From Bryum argenteum (lineage: Eukaryota > Streptophyta > Bryopsida > Bryales > Bryaceae), in NCBI GenBank assembly GCA_037043015.1, contig CM073324.1:14715013-14779012 (forward strand): a stretch of 64,000 nt of DNA, written 5' to 3'. The position numbers and the translations under genes are program-made. Shown here piece after piece: positions 35,451 through 47,800 of the stretch (the stretch's first letter is position 1; each line of letters opens with the position of its first letter). The notes below the pieces were generated by a model, which was given only the letters and a program-made list of their open reading frames with translations, was not told the DNA's origin and did not search any database.

Positions 35451-37590
35451 TCATGGTGGCTCGAAATTGGTGGGGAGGGTTTGGTGGTTTTCTAGTTTTC
35501 GTTTATGTAGGAGGATTAATGCGGCGTGTCTTATAGCTATTGTGTTAATTGATTTGAATGTGTATTTGATTTGTTGTTTGGTTAGTTTAACCCTTAAGCG
35601 GGCCGAATGTCGAAAAACGACATTTTGGATGACACCAACTTTGGAGAGCCATAACTTCTTCATCCGGACTCCGTTTTGGACGAAATCACTTGGGTTGGGT
35701 CCCAAATTAAGTCTAGTTTATGTAATAAAAATCTCAGACCCATACAATGAAGTATGAATTAATGGCATGCATTTCAGTGACAGCAGCCTAGTTTTAGACA
35801 TTTTTTCCTTTGTAAAATTTAGGGCAGTTTTCACCATTGCAGGGCCATAATTTGCACAAAGAAATTTTTCTCATGGTTTTTTTTTGTTCAAGGATGCTAC
35901 TGAGATGAAGGTGAACAACATTCTAATTGGTGACTTTTTCATTGCAATAAGTCTAATGGTAGCATTTTCACTTTAAAGTGAAAATGATGAAATTATGTGA
36001 TCATTTTTGAGTATTAATACATTACGATCTCGCAATCTATGAAGCCTCATGACTCAAAATTTGACCCACATGATGTTCAATATGTCTACGACAAGATTGT
36101 ACGGTTGAGATTTGGATAACACACTTTTACCTCCACCTATGACAATGCTTTTGAGGATGTGTTCATTTTACTACAAATGAGTCAAACCATTTAGGGGTTA
36201 AATGTGGTTTCTAATGAGGTCATGGAGGGTGTGTGAGTTGTACCTCTAGCGCCTGAGGTGATGACTATGAGAGGGTTGACTTTCCACCCACGGGAAACTA
36301 TTGAGTCTAGTAGTGGTTGGTATTTGTTGGTTTTATTTGTGATGGTTTCTTGCGGGAATCTATCGTTACAATATGTGAATTCAACGTATTGGATGACAAT
36401 GTTGTCATTGGGATGTTGTGGGGGTGTGCCTTGGTGTGGGAGACCTATTACGCATAGTAAGTCAGGTCTAAATCGTGCATTGCAGTGACATCTACGTGTG
36501 TCGCAAGTGCAAGGAAGGAGCCAGCTTGGAACGGTGTTATCAGGAGGTGCGTTGAGGTGTTTTCCGGCATTTATGAGTGTGTAGCATCTAGATTTGGTGT
36601 TTGACAAGATGAGTTGTTTGATGGTTTTAACTGCCTGATTGTGCCTGGTAACTCTAAGTGCGTGTATATTTGGTTGGAGGCATTTGAGTAGGACGTGTAG
36701 CCACGTGTCTACGATTGTGGAGTTGCAGATAGGGCATGTCTTTGATGGGAACCTTATATGTCCAAAGAATAGTTGTTTTCGTGCGTGTCCCATGTATTGT
36801 CCTGTTCGGAATTTTAGTATGCTAGTTATTTGAGAGTCTGTAATTGTTGGGTTTTTCCAGAAGGCATTATTTTGAAGATTTTGCATGTATATTCGGATTG
36901 GAGGTCCATTTGTTTATGTTAGGAAAGTCTTCTGCAAGTTTTTTGAGGTTGTTTTCACGGTCATATTTGTCAAGGTATGTGTGGAGGTTTCTGACAGGAC
37001 CTTTATCCGGTCTATGGTGTGGTCCTGGCCATATATCTTTTTGGTAATAGAAAGGGGTGATGTGTGCAAATTCGTGGTGTTTACGGGCGAATTTATAGTT
37101 TTTTTCGTTTCCTGCTTTCGCAAGTTTGTCTGCTTTTTCATTTCCAGAGATGTTAACGTGGGCTCGTACTTTGTGGAATGTGGTGGGTTGTGTACGTATT
37201 TTTAGCATGTTGGTGATATCAATGAGGGTGTTTTGGTCAGGGTGGTTATTTTGTAGAGTAGGGTGTGTTAAATGCGTTTGTAGCACGTACAAACAGTTTA
37301 TGCAATCAGTAAAAATATGTGCGGGTTCGTCTATGTATTTTGTTGTGAGGATTTTGAGTGTTTTGTATATGGCCATAAGTTCTGCTCGGAAGATTGTTTG
37401 GAGTCCTGGTAATCTTTTGGAGATTTGTATATCTGGTTTGGTTGGGTTGTAAATTCCATAACCAGCAGTTTCAGGTAGCCAATGGCCAGAGGTTGTTTCT
37501 TGGGGGGGGGTATAAAAGAGCCGTCCGTGTAGTAGCTATATTGTGGTAGGAATTTGATGGGAAGATGTGTATTGTATTGACACAATTACA
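35451..37590 (-). pseudogene. 5'-truncated, frameshifted LINE ORF2 (RNase H and zinc knuckle)
   Basis: Read on the minus strand, the relic starts with an RNase H domain: YTDGSF, then after a frameshift at a G9 tract (37502-37510) FRAELMAIYKTL, HIFTDC and VRAHVNISGNEKADKLA. These supply the D, E, D and H/D active-site positions. A second frameshift near 36890 leads into a C-terminal part with CPICNSTIVDTWLHVLLKC, a CCHC-like knuckle. That part is interrupted by the TTAA element at 35591-36197 and then continues in the same frame to a stop near 35453. Reverse transcriptase is missing, so the copy is 5'-truncated. An RNase H followed by a CCHC knuckle suggests an I- or Tad-like non-LTR clade; this is an inference. 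Confidence 0.85.
35591..36197. mobile_element. TTAA-flanked element, type D, short copy inside the LINE
   Basis: A 607-bp element beginning CCCTTAAGCGGGCCGAATGT and ending CCATTTAGGGG, with TTAA at 35587-35590 and 36198-36201. It shares its order of blocks with the 1005-bp copy at 22868 but lacks about 400 internal bases. Taking out the element and one TTAA restores a continuous LINE reading frame across the junction, which fixes its ends and target duplication. Confidence 0.93.
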
Positions 37591-39020
37591 GATAGTAGAA
37601 TCATAATACTCATAGTGCACAACTCCATGTAAAAATACACAATTTTCTACTCATAATATGATGCAGAAGAGATCTTATTGCATACTCATGTAAATTGGAA
37701 GCCTACACTTGAAGCTGATGCAATTCCTAAAAAAAACTATAACAATCTCCTCATTTTATTTGGGTTCTAAGATAACTTGTCGTGAACTCTTCTGAAGGCA
37801 TTTCATGTCAAATTAGTGATTTTGGATGGGGTAAACCTCTACAGTAGGAGCCATCTTGTTTTATTCGATTTTTGTTCTCGTTGAAGTTAATTATTCAGAT
37901 TCTAGAATACAGCCTGCTTTTTGAGGTAATAGTCCCACTAAATTTCAAAGTGCTATGAAACTGTGACACGAATTCCTATTATCTTAAAAGAGGTTGAACT
38001 TTGAAGGTTTTATGGATCAATTTGTTATATATTCCAACGGTTTCTATCTTCTCAGAAGTCAAATGGAAACTATATCCTTTTGATTTTGTCTCACACTCTT
38101 GTGGAATTCGTTATGAATTCCTCAAGATGAGATGAGCTCAAGTTTCTAGAAGAAAGTGACCCATCAAAAGTGCATAAAAGGAAGATTGCAACGGTATCAT
38201 ACTAGGACACTCTAGGAATTCAGGGGGATCAACCACCCCGGAGAGGGATTGACAAGGAACTCGGGAGGGCAATATGAAATGAATCCATTAGTCCAGATGT
38301 TGTCATGCCTACAGTACACAAGCATTGATTTCAATACTGGTGGATTCCAGCTGAAAAAGGAAAAGTAAAAGGCAACTGGTTACTTTTGTGAAGAAGACTG
38401 TCAAATTTAGGAACAATGTCGTCATGGGCTCAGGATGACACCATCCACTCGTGATACTTTCACTTTCTTTTGAAAATCGAGCATGAGCAGTAACTGCAGT
38501 GGCGTCCTAAGCAATGGTAAGATTCATGGTATCCGCAAAGCGAAGGGATCCATCAAGCAATCTGCAGCTGCATGGTTCATGAGTGGTTGCCGTGAGAATT
38601 GTTGGTTAAGGTTCAGTCCGTTACCAGTCTCATGCAACACTAATAAAATCGAGTGGAGCTCGCTTTAGAAGCCTGTGTCGACATCGCTGCGGCGCAACGA
38701 TCTGTCGTTAATTGGCTCCTGCATCGCTGGAACAATCAATTTCTACCTCCGAGCATTGATTCTCTCCTGCCTACAAATGCGCGCATCTCCATTCCCTTTC
38801 AGCTGAACACCTGGAGCAGTAGTCAGGATAGTGGTACTCTGATATGACAGACTTGATTCTTCTTTAGAGAAGTGAGGGCTCTCTTTGCTTCTGTGGACGA
38901 CGCTCATTCAGCTGAAGCGCTTTTGAGGACGACGCTCATTCAGCTGAAGACTGATTCTACAGTTTTGACTGAAAAGCGCTATCTCGATCTATCTCGTGAC
39001 AAAGATTTTTCTAAGCTGCT
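37591..39020. other. Intergenic; upstream region of the prolyl oligopeptidase gene
   Basis: No gene in the first kilobase. Near the right end, GGACGACGCTCATTCAGCTGAAG occurs twice 32 bases apart (38895 and 38927), about 100 bases before the POP start codon. Short frames here have no domain. A TAA stop at 39012, in frame with the POP start, supports the chosen start. Confidence 0.45.
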
Positions 39021-42000
39021 ATGGGGTCGCTTGGAACAGAGGAGCTTGAACGAATTGTGTACCCGAGTGCAAGGCGGGAAGAAGACGTCGTTGATGTGTA
39101 CCACGGCACTCCGGTTTCTGACCCTTACCGCTGGTAGGATTTTGGCGCTCATTTCTACCCCGCCATTTCTTTCCCACCCAGCTGAGTTTGAAATTTAAAT
39201 TTGCGGTGATGGTGATTCTTCAAATCGGCTCAGTCTTTGCATTGCGGAGGGGGCATTTTTGACGTGATGGTGATTTTTTATTTCAGGCTGGAGAATGTGG
39301 ATGCACCGGAAGTGAAAGAGTTTGTAAAGAAGCAAGTGGATTTGGCTGACGAGGAACTTGCGAAATGCGACACGCGAGACAAGTTGAAGAAGAGAGTGAC
39401 AGCGCTTTACAATTACCCCCGCTATGGAATCCCTACTAAACGCGGGAACCTCTGCTTCTACAATCATAACACCGGTTTGCAGTCCCAAGCTGCCCTCTAC
39501 AAGCAGGCAAGCACTTGATTCACGGATTGACTTTGTCTCGTTTTTTACACATTGAAGGAATTCTATGGTAATTGCAGCTAGTACAGGTTGTAAATTAGAC
39601 TCTTCTTTCGTCCTTTCGTCAGCTTTGAGTCAATGATGTTTTCATTCTTTTTCGATGTTCTCCAAACTGTATTTGCGTACTGGTTACGAGCACAGTCCGA
39701 AGAATTGAAGAATTTGCCTACATCACAAAAAAGGCCACTACAATTGAGGCTTGATTCTTTTAGAGAGGAATGTTATTGATTATTGACAAACTTTTGCCAG
39801 GACGTCGAAACTGGGGAGTCCGAAATTCTTCTCGATCCTAATACGTTGAGCAGCGATGGGACTGTCGCGCTGTCGACAAGGAGGTTCAGTGAAAATGGCG
39901 AGTATATGGCCTATGGACTTAGTACCAGTGGAAGCGACTGGATCACCATCAAAGTTATGCGTGTGAAGACCCGTGTCGTTGAGACGGACACGCTCAATTG
40001 GGTACTCTTTCACTCTTGACTACCTGGTGCACATTTGTAGAGAGAATGTCACAATGTTGCTTTTGAGATAGACAAGGTAATTGATGATTGGCGGTTGCAT
40101 GACAGGTCAAATTCACGTCCATAGCTTGGACCCATGACCACAAAGGTTTCTTCTACAATCGGTTTCCAGAACCGAAGTACGTTACAGTGGACACTACGTG
40201 AATTTGTAGTCAAGGCATTTGCAAAATCAGAACCTCGTGGTGTCTCTTCAATCCGGAATTTCTTGATCAATTGAAGTAGCACGAATGTCAATTTGATGTC
40301 TGCTATTTTGATGTTGGTGCAGGAAGAAAGCTGGTTCTGAGGCTGGAAGGAAGACTGATATCAACCTGTTTCACGAGCTTTACTATCACTTTCTCGGCAC
40401 TGAGCAATCAGAAGATATTTTGTGCTGGAGGGAAGCCGAGCATGGGTCTTGGTTAACTGATGCTGTGGTTTCTGAAGATGGCCAGGTTTGTTTCCTGAGC
40501 CTTGCACTTAATTCCTTCTCGGTCTCTTCGAGTCTCTATTTGTCATCACACAATTCACTCCTAAAACGCTAATTGGGCGATTGTTGCCTTCTTCTTTACT
40601 TGCAGTACTTGGTGCTGTCCATCAGCGAGGGATGCGATCCAGTGAACAGGCTTTACCTCTGCGACCTGAGTGCACTTCCTGGGGGTTTAGCAGGATACCG
40701 TGGCTCCAAGAAATTGCTTCCTTTCCAGAAATTAGTTGACAACTTTGAAGCTCAATACTCCTATGTCGCCAACGATGGACCAGTCTTCACGTTCTTCACC
40801 AATCAGAACGCGCCTCGATATAAAGTACAGCGCGTCAATATTGAGAACCCAGTTGTTTGGGAGGATGTGATCCCTGAATCACAAACCAATGTAATCCACT
40901 CTGTAAAATGTGTAAATAGCAATCAGCTGCTAGTGTGCTACATCAGTGACGTGAAGCATGTGCCTCAGATACATGACCTTGAAACCGGCGAGTTTATTAG
41001 GAAGCTGCCCATAGAAATTGGCACCGTGAACTCTACTTCAGGCACTCGCAAGGATCCCGTGATTTACTTCAATTTCACCAGCTTCTTGACACCTGGGACT
41101 GTCTATAAGTGTGATTTGAGCGCTCCTGAGCCCGAGCTGCAGGTGCTGCGTGAAGTTGGCCCTTACAATTTTGACCGCTCCATTTTCGAAACAAAGCAGG
41201 TAACTCGTCAACTACTTTCGATAGGTCACACTGAAATCTCGTTTGCGGATGCTGAGTTGCAGATTGTTTACTTGGACGAAGACGAGGTGAACCTAATCAA
41301 TGACATTTCATTGTGACAGGTTTTTGTCAAAAGCAAGGATGGGACAAAAGTTCCCATGTTCATAATTGCACAGAAAGGTTTAGTACAGGACGGGAAGCAC
41401 CCAGCACTCCTTGTTGGATACGGAGGTTTCAACGTTAGTTTGACGCCGAGCTTTAGCGTGTCACGCCTTGTCCTCGCTCGCCATTATGGTGCGGTCATAG
41501 CGATAGCCAACATCAGGGGAGGCGGGGAGTATGGAGAAGAGTGGCACAAAGGTGGCACCCTCTCGAAGAAACAGAATAGCTTCGATGACTTCATTTCTTG
41601 TGCTGAATACTTGATCAGTGAGGGCTACACACAACCGAACAGGCTTTGCATTGAAGGTTCCAGCAACGGCGGACTGCTGGTGGCCGCCTGCGTCAATCAG
41701 GTTGGTAATCCATAGTCATTGTGCAGCTTGCATTTGTGTGAAATAAAAGAGTTGGTAACCACTACTATCTTGCACGAACTGATGCTGTAGTGTCCCTTCT
41801 TTCTCCTTAGAGGCCGGATTTGTTTGGATGCGCTTTGGCTCATGTCGGCGTCATGGACATGTTACGATTCCACAAGTTCACAATTGGTGAGTTGCAGCTT
41901 CTCTTGGCCTTAAAAATTTCTTGAGAGTTCAGAAATAGGAAAAAGCTGGGAGCCTGCGAAAGAGAATTGACGGAGTGTGGAATGCTCAGGCCACGCATGG

Positions 42001-43046
42001 ATAACAGACTATGGCTGCTCCGAGAAGGAACAGGACTTCAATTATCTCATCAAGTAAGAATGACTGGTTTTAGGGAGAAGTTGACTTTGTCGTGCTAAAA
42101 AATAACAACTTCCTCTTTCCTATCAGATCTTTTTCTCGAAAGTGTAAGCGATTGAGAGGATTCAATCTCATCATACTTTCCTGACCTCTTATGTGGTGAA
42201 TCCAGATTCTCGCCGATCCACAATGTGAGAAGACCGTGGGAGAAGCTGATGGGGGTGCAATACCCTCCAACTATGCTTTTGACTGCCGACCACGATGATA
42301 GAGTGGTCCCTCATCATTCTCTCAAGCTTCTTGCGGTGAGCATCGCCAATCTTTCACTTTGCCCCTAGAATTCAAAAGACGATGATAGCATCCGTAATGG
42401 CAATCGTTGGCTATGCTACACTTGGTGTTCGATGTAGATCAAATCTGTCACCGGAAAATGGTCTTTTCGTATGCCGAGTAAGTGGTTGCTTCCATTGTCA
42501 AAACCGCTGATACATGCGCTGACGGTCGTCGTTGTGGTTGTTGATCAGACTCTCCAATACGAGCTATGCACTAGTGTGACCGATAGTCCGCAAACAAATC
42601 CCATAATTGGCCGAATCGCTACGAAAGCTGGGCATGGATGTGGACAGCCGACTCAGAAAATGGTAACTTCAACGCCCCAGTCTATATTTCTGTTACTATT
42701 GTTAAAACCGATTACAACCTCGAACATAGTGTAGAGTGTCCGGAAGCGAGAATCAAACCTCAAGACTCTCTACTTCCATTCCATCTTGAGACCTTGAGAT
42801 TGGAGCATTTGAGCATACATTAATAACATCAACGGTTTGCACACTGCGTAAGATGCACTTCACTAAAAAGGCAGTGTGAAACAAAAGAACACGTCACAGC
42901 TCGACATCACTTCTGTATATTCTGTGATTTTTAGTTCTTTTCTTTTCTTTTCTGGTACTGATTCCTCCGAATGGGTGCAGATTAATGAAGTCAGTGACGC
43001 ATATTCTTTCTTCGCCAAGATGACGCAGTCTACATGGGTGGACTAG
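39021..43046 (+). CDS. POP: Prolyl oligopeptidase (serine peptidase S9A)
   Basis: Twelve exons (39021-39133, 39287-39506, 39801-40001, 40106-40176, 40323-40485, 40606-41199, 41320-41700, 41811-41886, 41990-42053, 42206-42335, 42549-42662, 42981-43046) join without a break to 730 residues, the family's normal length. The N-terminal part starts [19 protein letters not shown] with the conserved [14 protein letters not shown], followed by the seven-bladed propeller. The C-terminal alpha/beta hydrolase has the nucleophile in EGSSNGGLL, the Asp in [10 protein letters not shown] and the His in [20 protein letters not shown], typical of the family, is present. The enzyme cleaves short peptides after proline in the cytosol. 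Intron 2 (39507-39800) has a GC donor (CAG|GCAAGC) and a normal CCAG acceptor; all others are GT-AG. No signal peptide is seen. Confidence 0.96.
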
Positions 43047-43796
43047 TGTTGCAAGGCAACTTATCTCAACAGTGAGGATGGTTCCAGTAGTGATGCCTAC
43101 AGTACCGTTGTTGAAATCTTAGGGTGTACCAACATGGTATCGTCTACATTAGTTATTGCACCGAACAATTTTGATACCTTGAATCGAAGACAGACTTTGC
43201 AGCTGTAGAATTCTTCAATATTGAAGTTCAAACACCTGGCTTGTGCAAAGTTAGAACGCTCCAAATATATATATAGTCTAGGTAGAGCAGCGTTCTCTAG
43301 CTGCAAGCCTCAATTCCAACTGTGTAGCTACAAGTTATACCGAAGCTTCGACAGACAGAAATACATCATCACATTGTCGGCACCTTTGGAAAAAGATTAC
43401 AATTTTTTTGATCAAATGGATGGTATTATATTAAAGTGTCAACTCCCATTGAATATGACAAGTACCATTCCACTAACGCTGTTTTTCGAAAACCTGTGGT
43501 AATCCCATTCTTCTCTTATTTGCCACCAAAAGTACTTCGTGGACAAGTATTCGCTGAACAAAAATGACATCATTGTACAACTTTTACATTCCAACTTTCT
43601 GAATCGCGCACTTAACCTAATTCAGTGTACATAGTTTGGATTGACTCATGCTACAGTGAAGAAACAGAGTGGACTTTTTCAGAAACAAGATGCAGATCTA
43701 TGGAATCTATCACAAGCCATATAAGTGATTCATCAGCTCGCCACACTGGAGCAGAAAGAGGAAGACGGAGGGAGAAAGGCCTGTACTTCTTACATT
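43047..43796. other. Intergenic between convergent POP and Hv1-like genes
   Basis: Both neighbours point into this gap, so it contains two 3' ends. No open frame longer than 115 codons is plausible, and no element ends were seen. Confidence 0.5.
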
Positions 43797-44744
43797 CTAC
43801 TCATACCTATTGCTGGAGTAATCATCATTTAAGCCTGCAAGTCGAGACTGAAGCTCAGAAATACGCCGATCTTTCTCTGCCAGAAGCGCTTGATCCTTAT
43901 CATGAGCATCCTGAACAGCTTTCACCTTCTCTTCTAACTGATGAATGTTTTTCTCCCACGCCTCATCCGTGACTTCAAAGATACCGTGGGCTACTCGAAC
44001 AATCCGCCACAGAGTAAGGATGATAATAAGCCCCGCAGTGTCAGCATCCAGTGCAATCTCCAGCGCAAGTGCAGTCGACACCACGACCAAGTCCAAGAGA
44101 TACAACGGATTCAAGAAAAAAGACCTCCCGTTCGCCACAATTAGCGCGAAAACATTCAGCATCAATATAGCCAGGATCACAATGCTTGTCCAGTATGTCC
44201 ACTTCCACTCGGGACTCCGTTCGAAATGGCCAATACAAGTAGTACACTGCTCCACCAAATCGACGCACACATCCAAATCCTGAAAAATTCAACACGGCGT
44301 TTTTGTGATCGTTTTCTAGGAGAATTCTTGATCGGATAAAGAAGACACAAAATTGCGAGAAAAGGTTGTGAACTCTACTTGGCTCTTGTTGTGAATCGTC
44401 TTAAGAATGTCGATAGCCGTCGCCGCCAAATCCACAACCAATAACGTCACGATGAACACGTGCGTCCAAGTTGATTCCAGAAGCTCCGCGAGGTCCAACC
44501 GCCATTGCGCCTTCGGACGATCCTCCTGCTGAATCCACCGCTGTGCCGACAACCGCTGCCCTTGCGTCCGCTTGCGCCATGTTGCGGTCACTCGCTCCAA
44601 GTGTTCCTTCAGAGATGCAACCTCACTGGGATCCGCATCCACGCCAGTTCCTACCTCTACTCCTTCGTCTTCCTCCCTCTCCAGCTGCTGCAACAAAGCC
44701 TTGCGCGTGCCCTTCCATTCTTCATCTCCATATCCGTCGCCCAT
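43797..44744 (-). CDS. HV1: Hv1-like voltage-gated proton channel
   Basis: Two exons (44744-44379 and 44279-43797) give 282 residues. After a charged N-terminal cytosolic part (about 1-95) come four membrane segments: S1 VFIVTLLVVDLAATAID, S2 TSIVILAILMLNVFALI, S3 YLLDLVVVSTALALEIAL and S4 LIIILTLWRIVRVAHGIF. The Asp in LLVVDLAAT lies where the Hv1 selectivity Asp is found, and YLLDLVVV has the conserved S3 Asp. A coiled coil follows S4 (NIHQLEEKVKAVQDAH...), as in dimeric Hv1 channels. There is no pore domain, so a voltage-sensor-only proton channel is the best reading. The S4 position that is usually the first Arg (RLWR) is Thr here (TLWR). Found in plants and mosses as well as animals; moves protons out of the cytosol. 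Confidence 0.85.
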
Positions 44745-44875
44745 TGCGCTCGCAGCAGCAGCAATTGCAATTGCGAGCGATCGCTTCCCATTTTGGCAAA
44801 CTTTTGAGCCCCTTCTGAAGTCTTTACAAAGCTACAGCTTACTCTGATACCCATTCTATTTCCTCAAATCTTCGA
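44745..44875. promoter_or_regulatory. 131-bp divergent promoter (Hv1-like / long plus-strand gene)
   Basis: The ATG codons at 44744 (minus) and 44876 (plus) are 131 bases apart, so both promoters and leaders must share this stretch or overlap the coding regions. It includes GCAGCAGCAGCAATTGCAATTGCGAG near the Hv1 start. No clear TATA box. Confidence 0.5.
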
Positions 44876-47800
44876 ATGCCCAGGATTTTGGACCGAGTTT
44901 CCGCTTCTTCTCAATTCCGGAAGCTGGTTGAAGACGAAGTGCTCCTCAGCATTTGGAGAACTGATACCCTGTTTTTCGTCGGGTATCTAGCCAATTCTGA
45001 TGGATGCCCGGGCCCTTCGAAGGGTATCTTGCCATGGTATCTGCCTCGTCGCGCCCATTTTCGAATGCCGCGCCCTGACGTCTCCATCACCGCGCCTTTG
45101 CAAATTGCTGCGAAGTACTTGTCCATTTTAGTTGTAGCTTTAAAAACATTCTGGATTGTACGTGAATTCGATTCTTGCTAATAAAAATTAGTGAGCTCTT
45201 TGATGTGACATCCAGTTTTGATCATTGTGCGAAAGAATTGCGGAAAGTGAGGGATTTTTGAGACCAAGACATTATGTTTGAGAGATTGCTGTAGTGGCTG
45301 ATACTATGAATTAGAATCGGGTCATGCTCTGAATTTTAGGCTTACGGATTTTCAGTAATTTTGATGCCGGTCGTCGGCGAAAGTTTAGATGATCACGGAT
45401 CGTGATTCATTGTGTAGTTGAAGAGTAAATTTGGCGACAATGATCTTGCAGGTCGGAGGGTAACAGCGATCAGAAGTAAGCGTTTGAAGTTCAAGACATT
45501 TCAATCTTCGGCCTCGACTCGTAGGCGACGTCATGCAACAATTTAGGGAGGATGCGTGTTTCGCTATCCACTCTGTATGTTCCTCTCGTGTTAGTAGAGC
45601 GCTGATATGAAGTTCTTTCTTCAATTCAGTGTGTGTGCTTCCTCAATTGCCCGAGTGTCAATTTCGCTCAGCGCGCCTTGTAGAACTTGCTTGCAATTAG
45701 AGTTTACCTGCGGCATCATCATCCGAGAGTGTTTTCATTTGTCATTGATTTGGTGATGCCGAGATTTTTCGTCAATCTTTAGTTGTGAGAGTTATCACCA
45801 TAATTCTCACAATGCATGTTTATCACCAGAGAAGTGCAGATGTTCTCCAGCTCCCCTTCACAGTACACTTTCACGATCACTTAATATAGGAAACGCGTTG
45901 CTTTGCGTTGTTGACCTGTTTTGGTAGCGAAAGAAGCAATTTCTGGTTCTGATTGAGATAATTCTTGCGGGTTTTTTTTCAATCAAAAGTCTCTCTGTAC
46001 AGTTGATCGCAGATGCTCTGTATAGGTGCTCGATTCAGAGTGTCGCGATGCGGATGATTGTGACGATCCGTTCCTTGTCTCCTTCCATAATGCCGTCGTC
46101 ATCTCCAGTGTATCTGCTTTCAGGTACATTTGCAAGGAATTAACTAATTCATGTGAACGACTGTTGTGTGAAATATTTTGTGAGGGTTTACCATCCAAAC
46201 ATTGCTGATTTCTCCGCCCTCTGCAGTGGCTAATTCAGGACCTGCTTTAAAAAACTCTGAGCTTCGCAATTTTTTTCCTCAATTTCGCAAGTCATCGTAC
46301 TCCCCTTCACCGACTCAATTTGGTCTTCGCTGGGGTAAGGCTGTTCATTTCTCTCTTTCATCTGAATCCATCGCATTTTACTGTCAACCTTTATGATCGA
46401 AGAAGTTATGATACCCACATCATTTAAAAGTAAATCGGCTCATTATGTTCAGGATCAGCCGGAAGCCAAAAGTACCTGAGCTGATTAAGTTGCTTAATTT
46501 ACTGACTTATGATTGATACACTACACAGGTGGGGCTGTACGAGTACTGACGGCAGGTGAATGTTTTATAGATCTTAGTGTTTACTCTCTCAATTTGGCGA
46601 CATTTAAATCTAGTAATCTATTTGAAGTTCTGGTTGCGTATGTCAGGTCACTGTCAAGATGAGAAGATCATTCTGTATGAGTATAGATATATCATAAATA
46701 AGCGCAATGTACTCATAGCACGTTGCAAAGAGTTGAACACTGTATTGAGCCGAATGATATCCACTGTTTCTGTATCTTTTCAAAGATATTGGAGAGAAAG
46801 AGTTTCATCACTATGAGATAGTGATACGGTCCGACGACGGTCTTGAAATCATCCGACTCCCCCGCACGACGTACGAGACAGAGCTCGATAGGTTTGTTGG
46901 CACTGCCGGCGGGGTGATCTGCTTTCCGGACTGATGATCTTCTTTCTTTCTTAGCATACTATGTCCTTTGTCCTTAAGCATTTTGGGCGCTGCTACTTGA
47001 ACTCTGTAGATTGTGACTTATATCAGGAAGGAATTACTTTTTCTTGCTGCCATTAATGCGGAAGGAATGAAGAATTTTCGTGGACATGTGATAATACCCT
47101 GGTGACTTTATTTGTATGCAGCGGAACTGTATGTGAGATAATTGTTACAGGTAGCGTTCGTGAATTGGTCGACTTTTCCAGATCTATTTGTGAAAAGGTA
47201 GCTAATTCATGCCTGTCGTATGAACGCAATTAGTTGAAAGAGTGAAGCATATGCATGCTTCGCTAGGCTTTTGTTACGAGTTGTTTGAACAATATTTATC
47301 CTCGTCTTCTGATGAAGTATGTATTGATCCTGCAGTCTTTGACCACTTCATTTCTTTGTCACAGACAGCGATGCTAAAGCTGAAGGTACTCGTGCTATCT
47401 TTCAACGTTTGGAACTATGTATCGACCTCAAAACTGCGTATACGTTCTGAGGAGCTAAGGCTCAAGTAACGAGACTTCACAAACGCAAATTGAATGTGCA
47501 GAACATAGCCCTCGATTTCTTTCTGCAAGGTATAGACATCGGCAATTCAGGAAATCACATGAAAGGACTCCGTATTTGCGATGGAACAAGATCGGTGGGG
47601 AATTTTACAGCAGAGGAGTTGCTTTGCATAGGAGCCGTTGAATACCTTAGCAGCTGTAGATGCGGATTTTGTGAAGGGTCTACTGCCGACCTGCGCTTTA
47701 GGTACAAATGCTTCTCTATGTGGCTAGTTCTAGCATACCTTTAGACCTGTAGTGCATAAAGAATAGTGTCTGTGCGGATCGCTTGGTGACGCTGATTTAA

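Noticed and set aside
36244..37452. Plus-strand frames of 64-108 codons
   Set aside because: Antisense shadows of the LINE RNase H and zinc-knuckle region.
46450..46475. Mini-exon GATCAGCCGGAAGCC in the long plus-strand gene
   Set aside because: Including it shifts phase and brings a stop; skipping it joins 46334 to 46529 in frame and reads RWGGAVRVLTAG.
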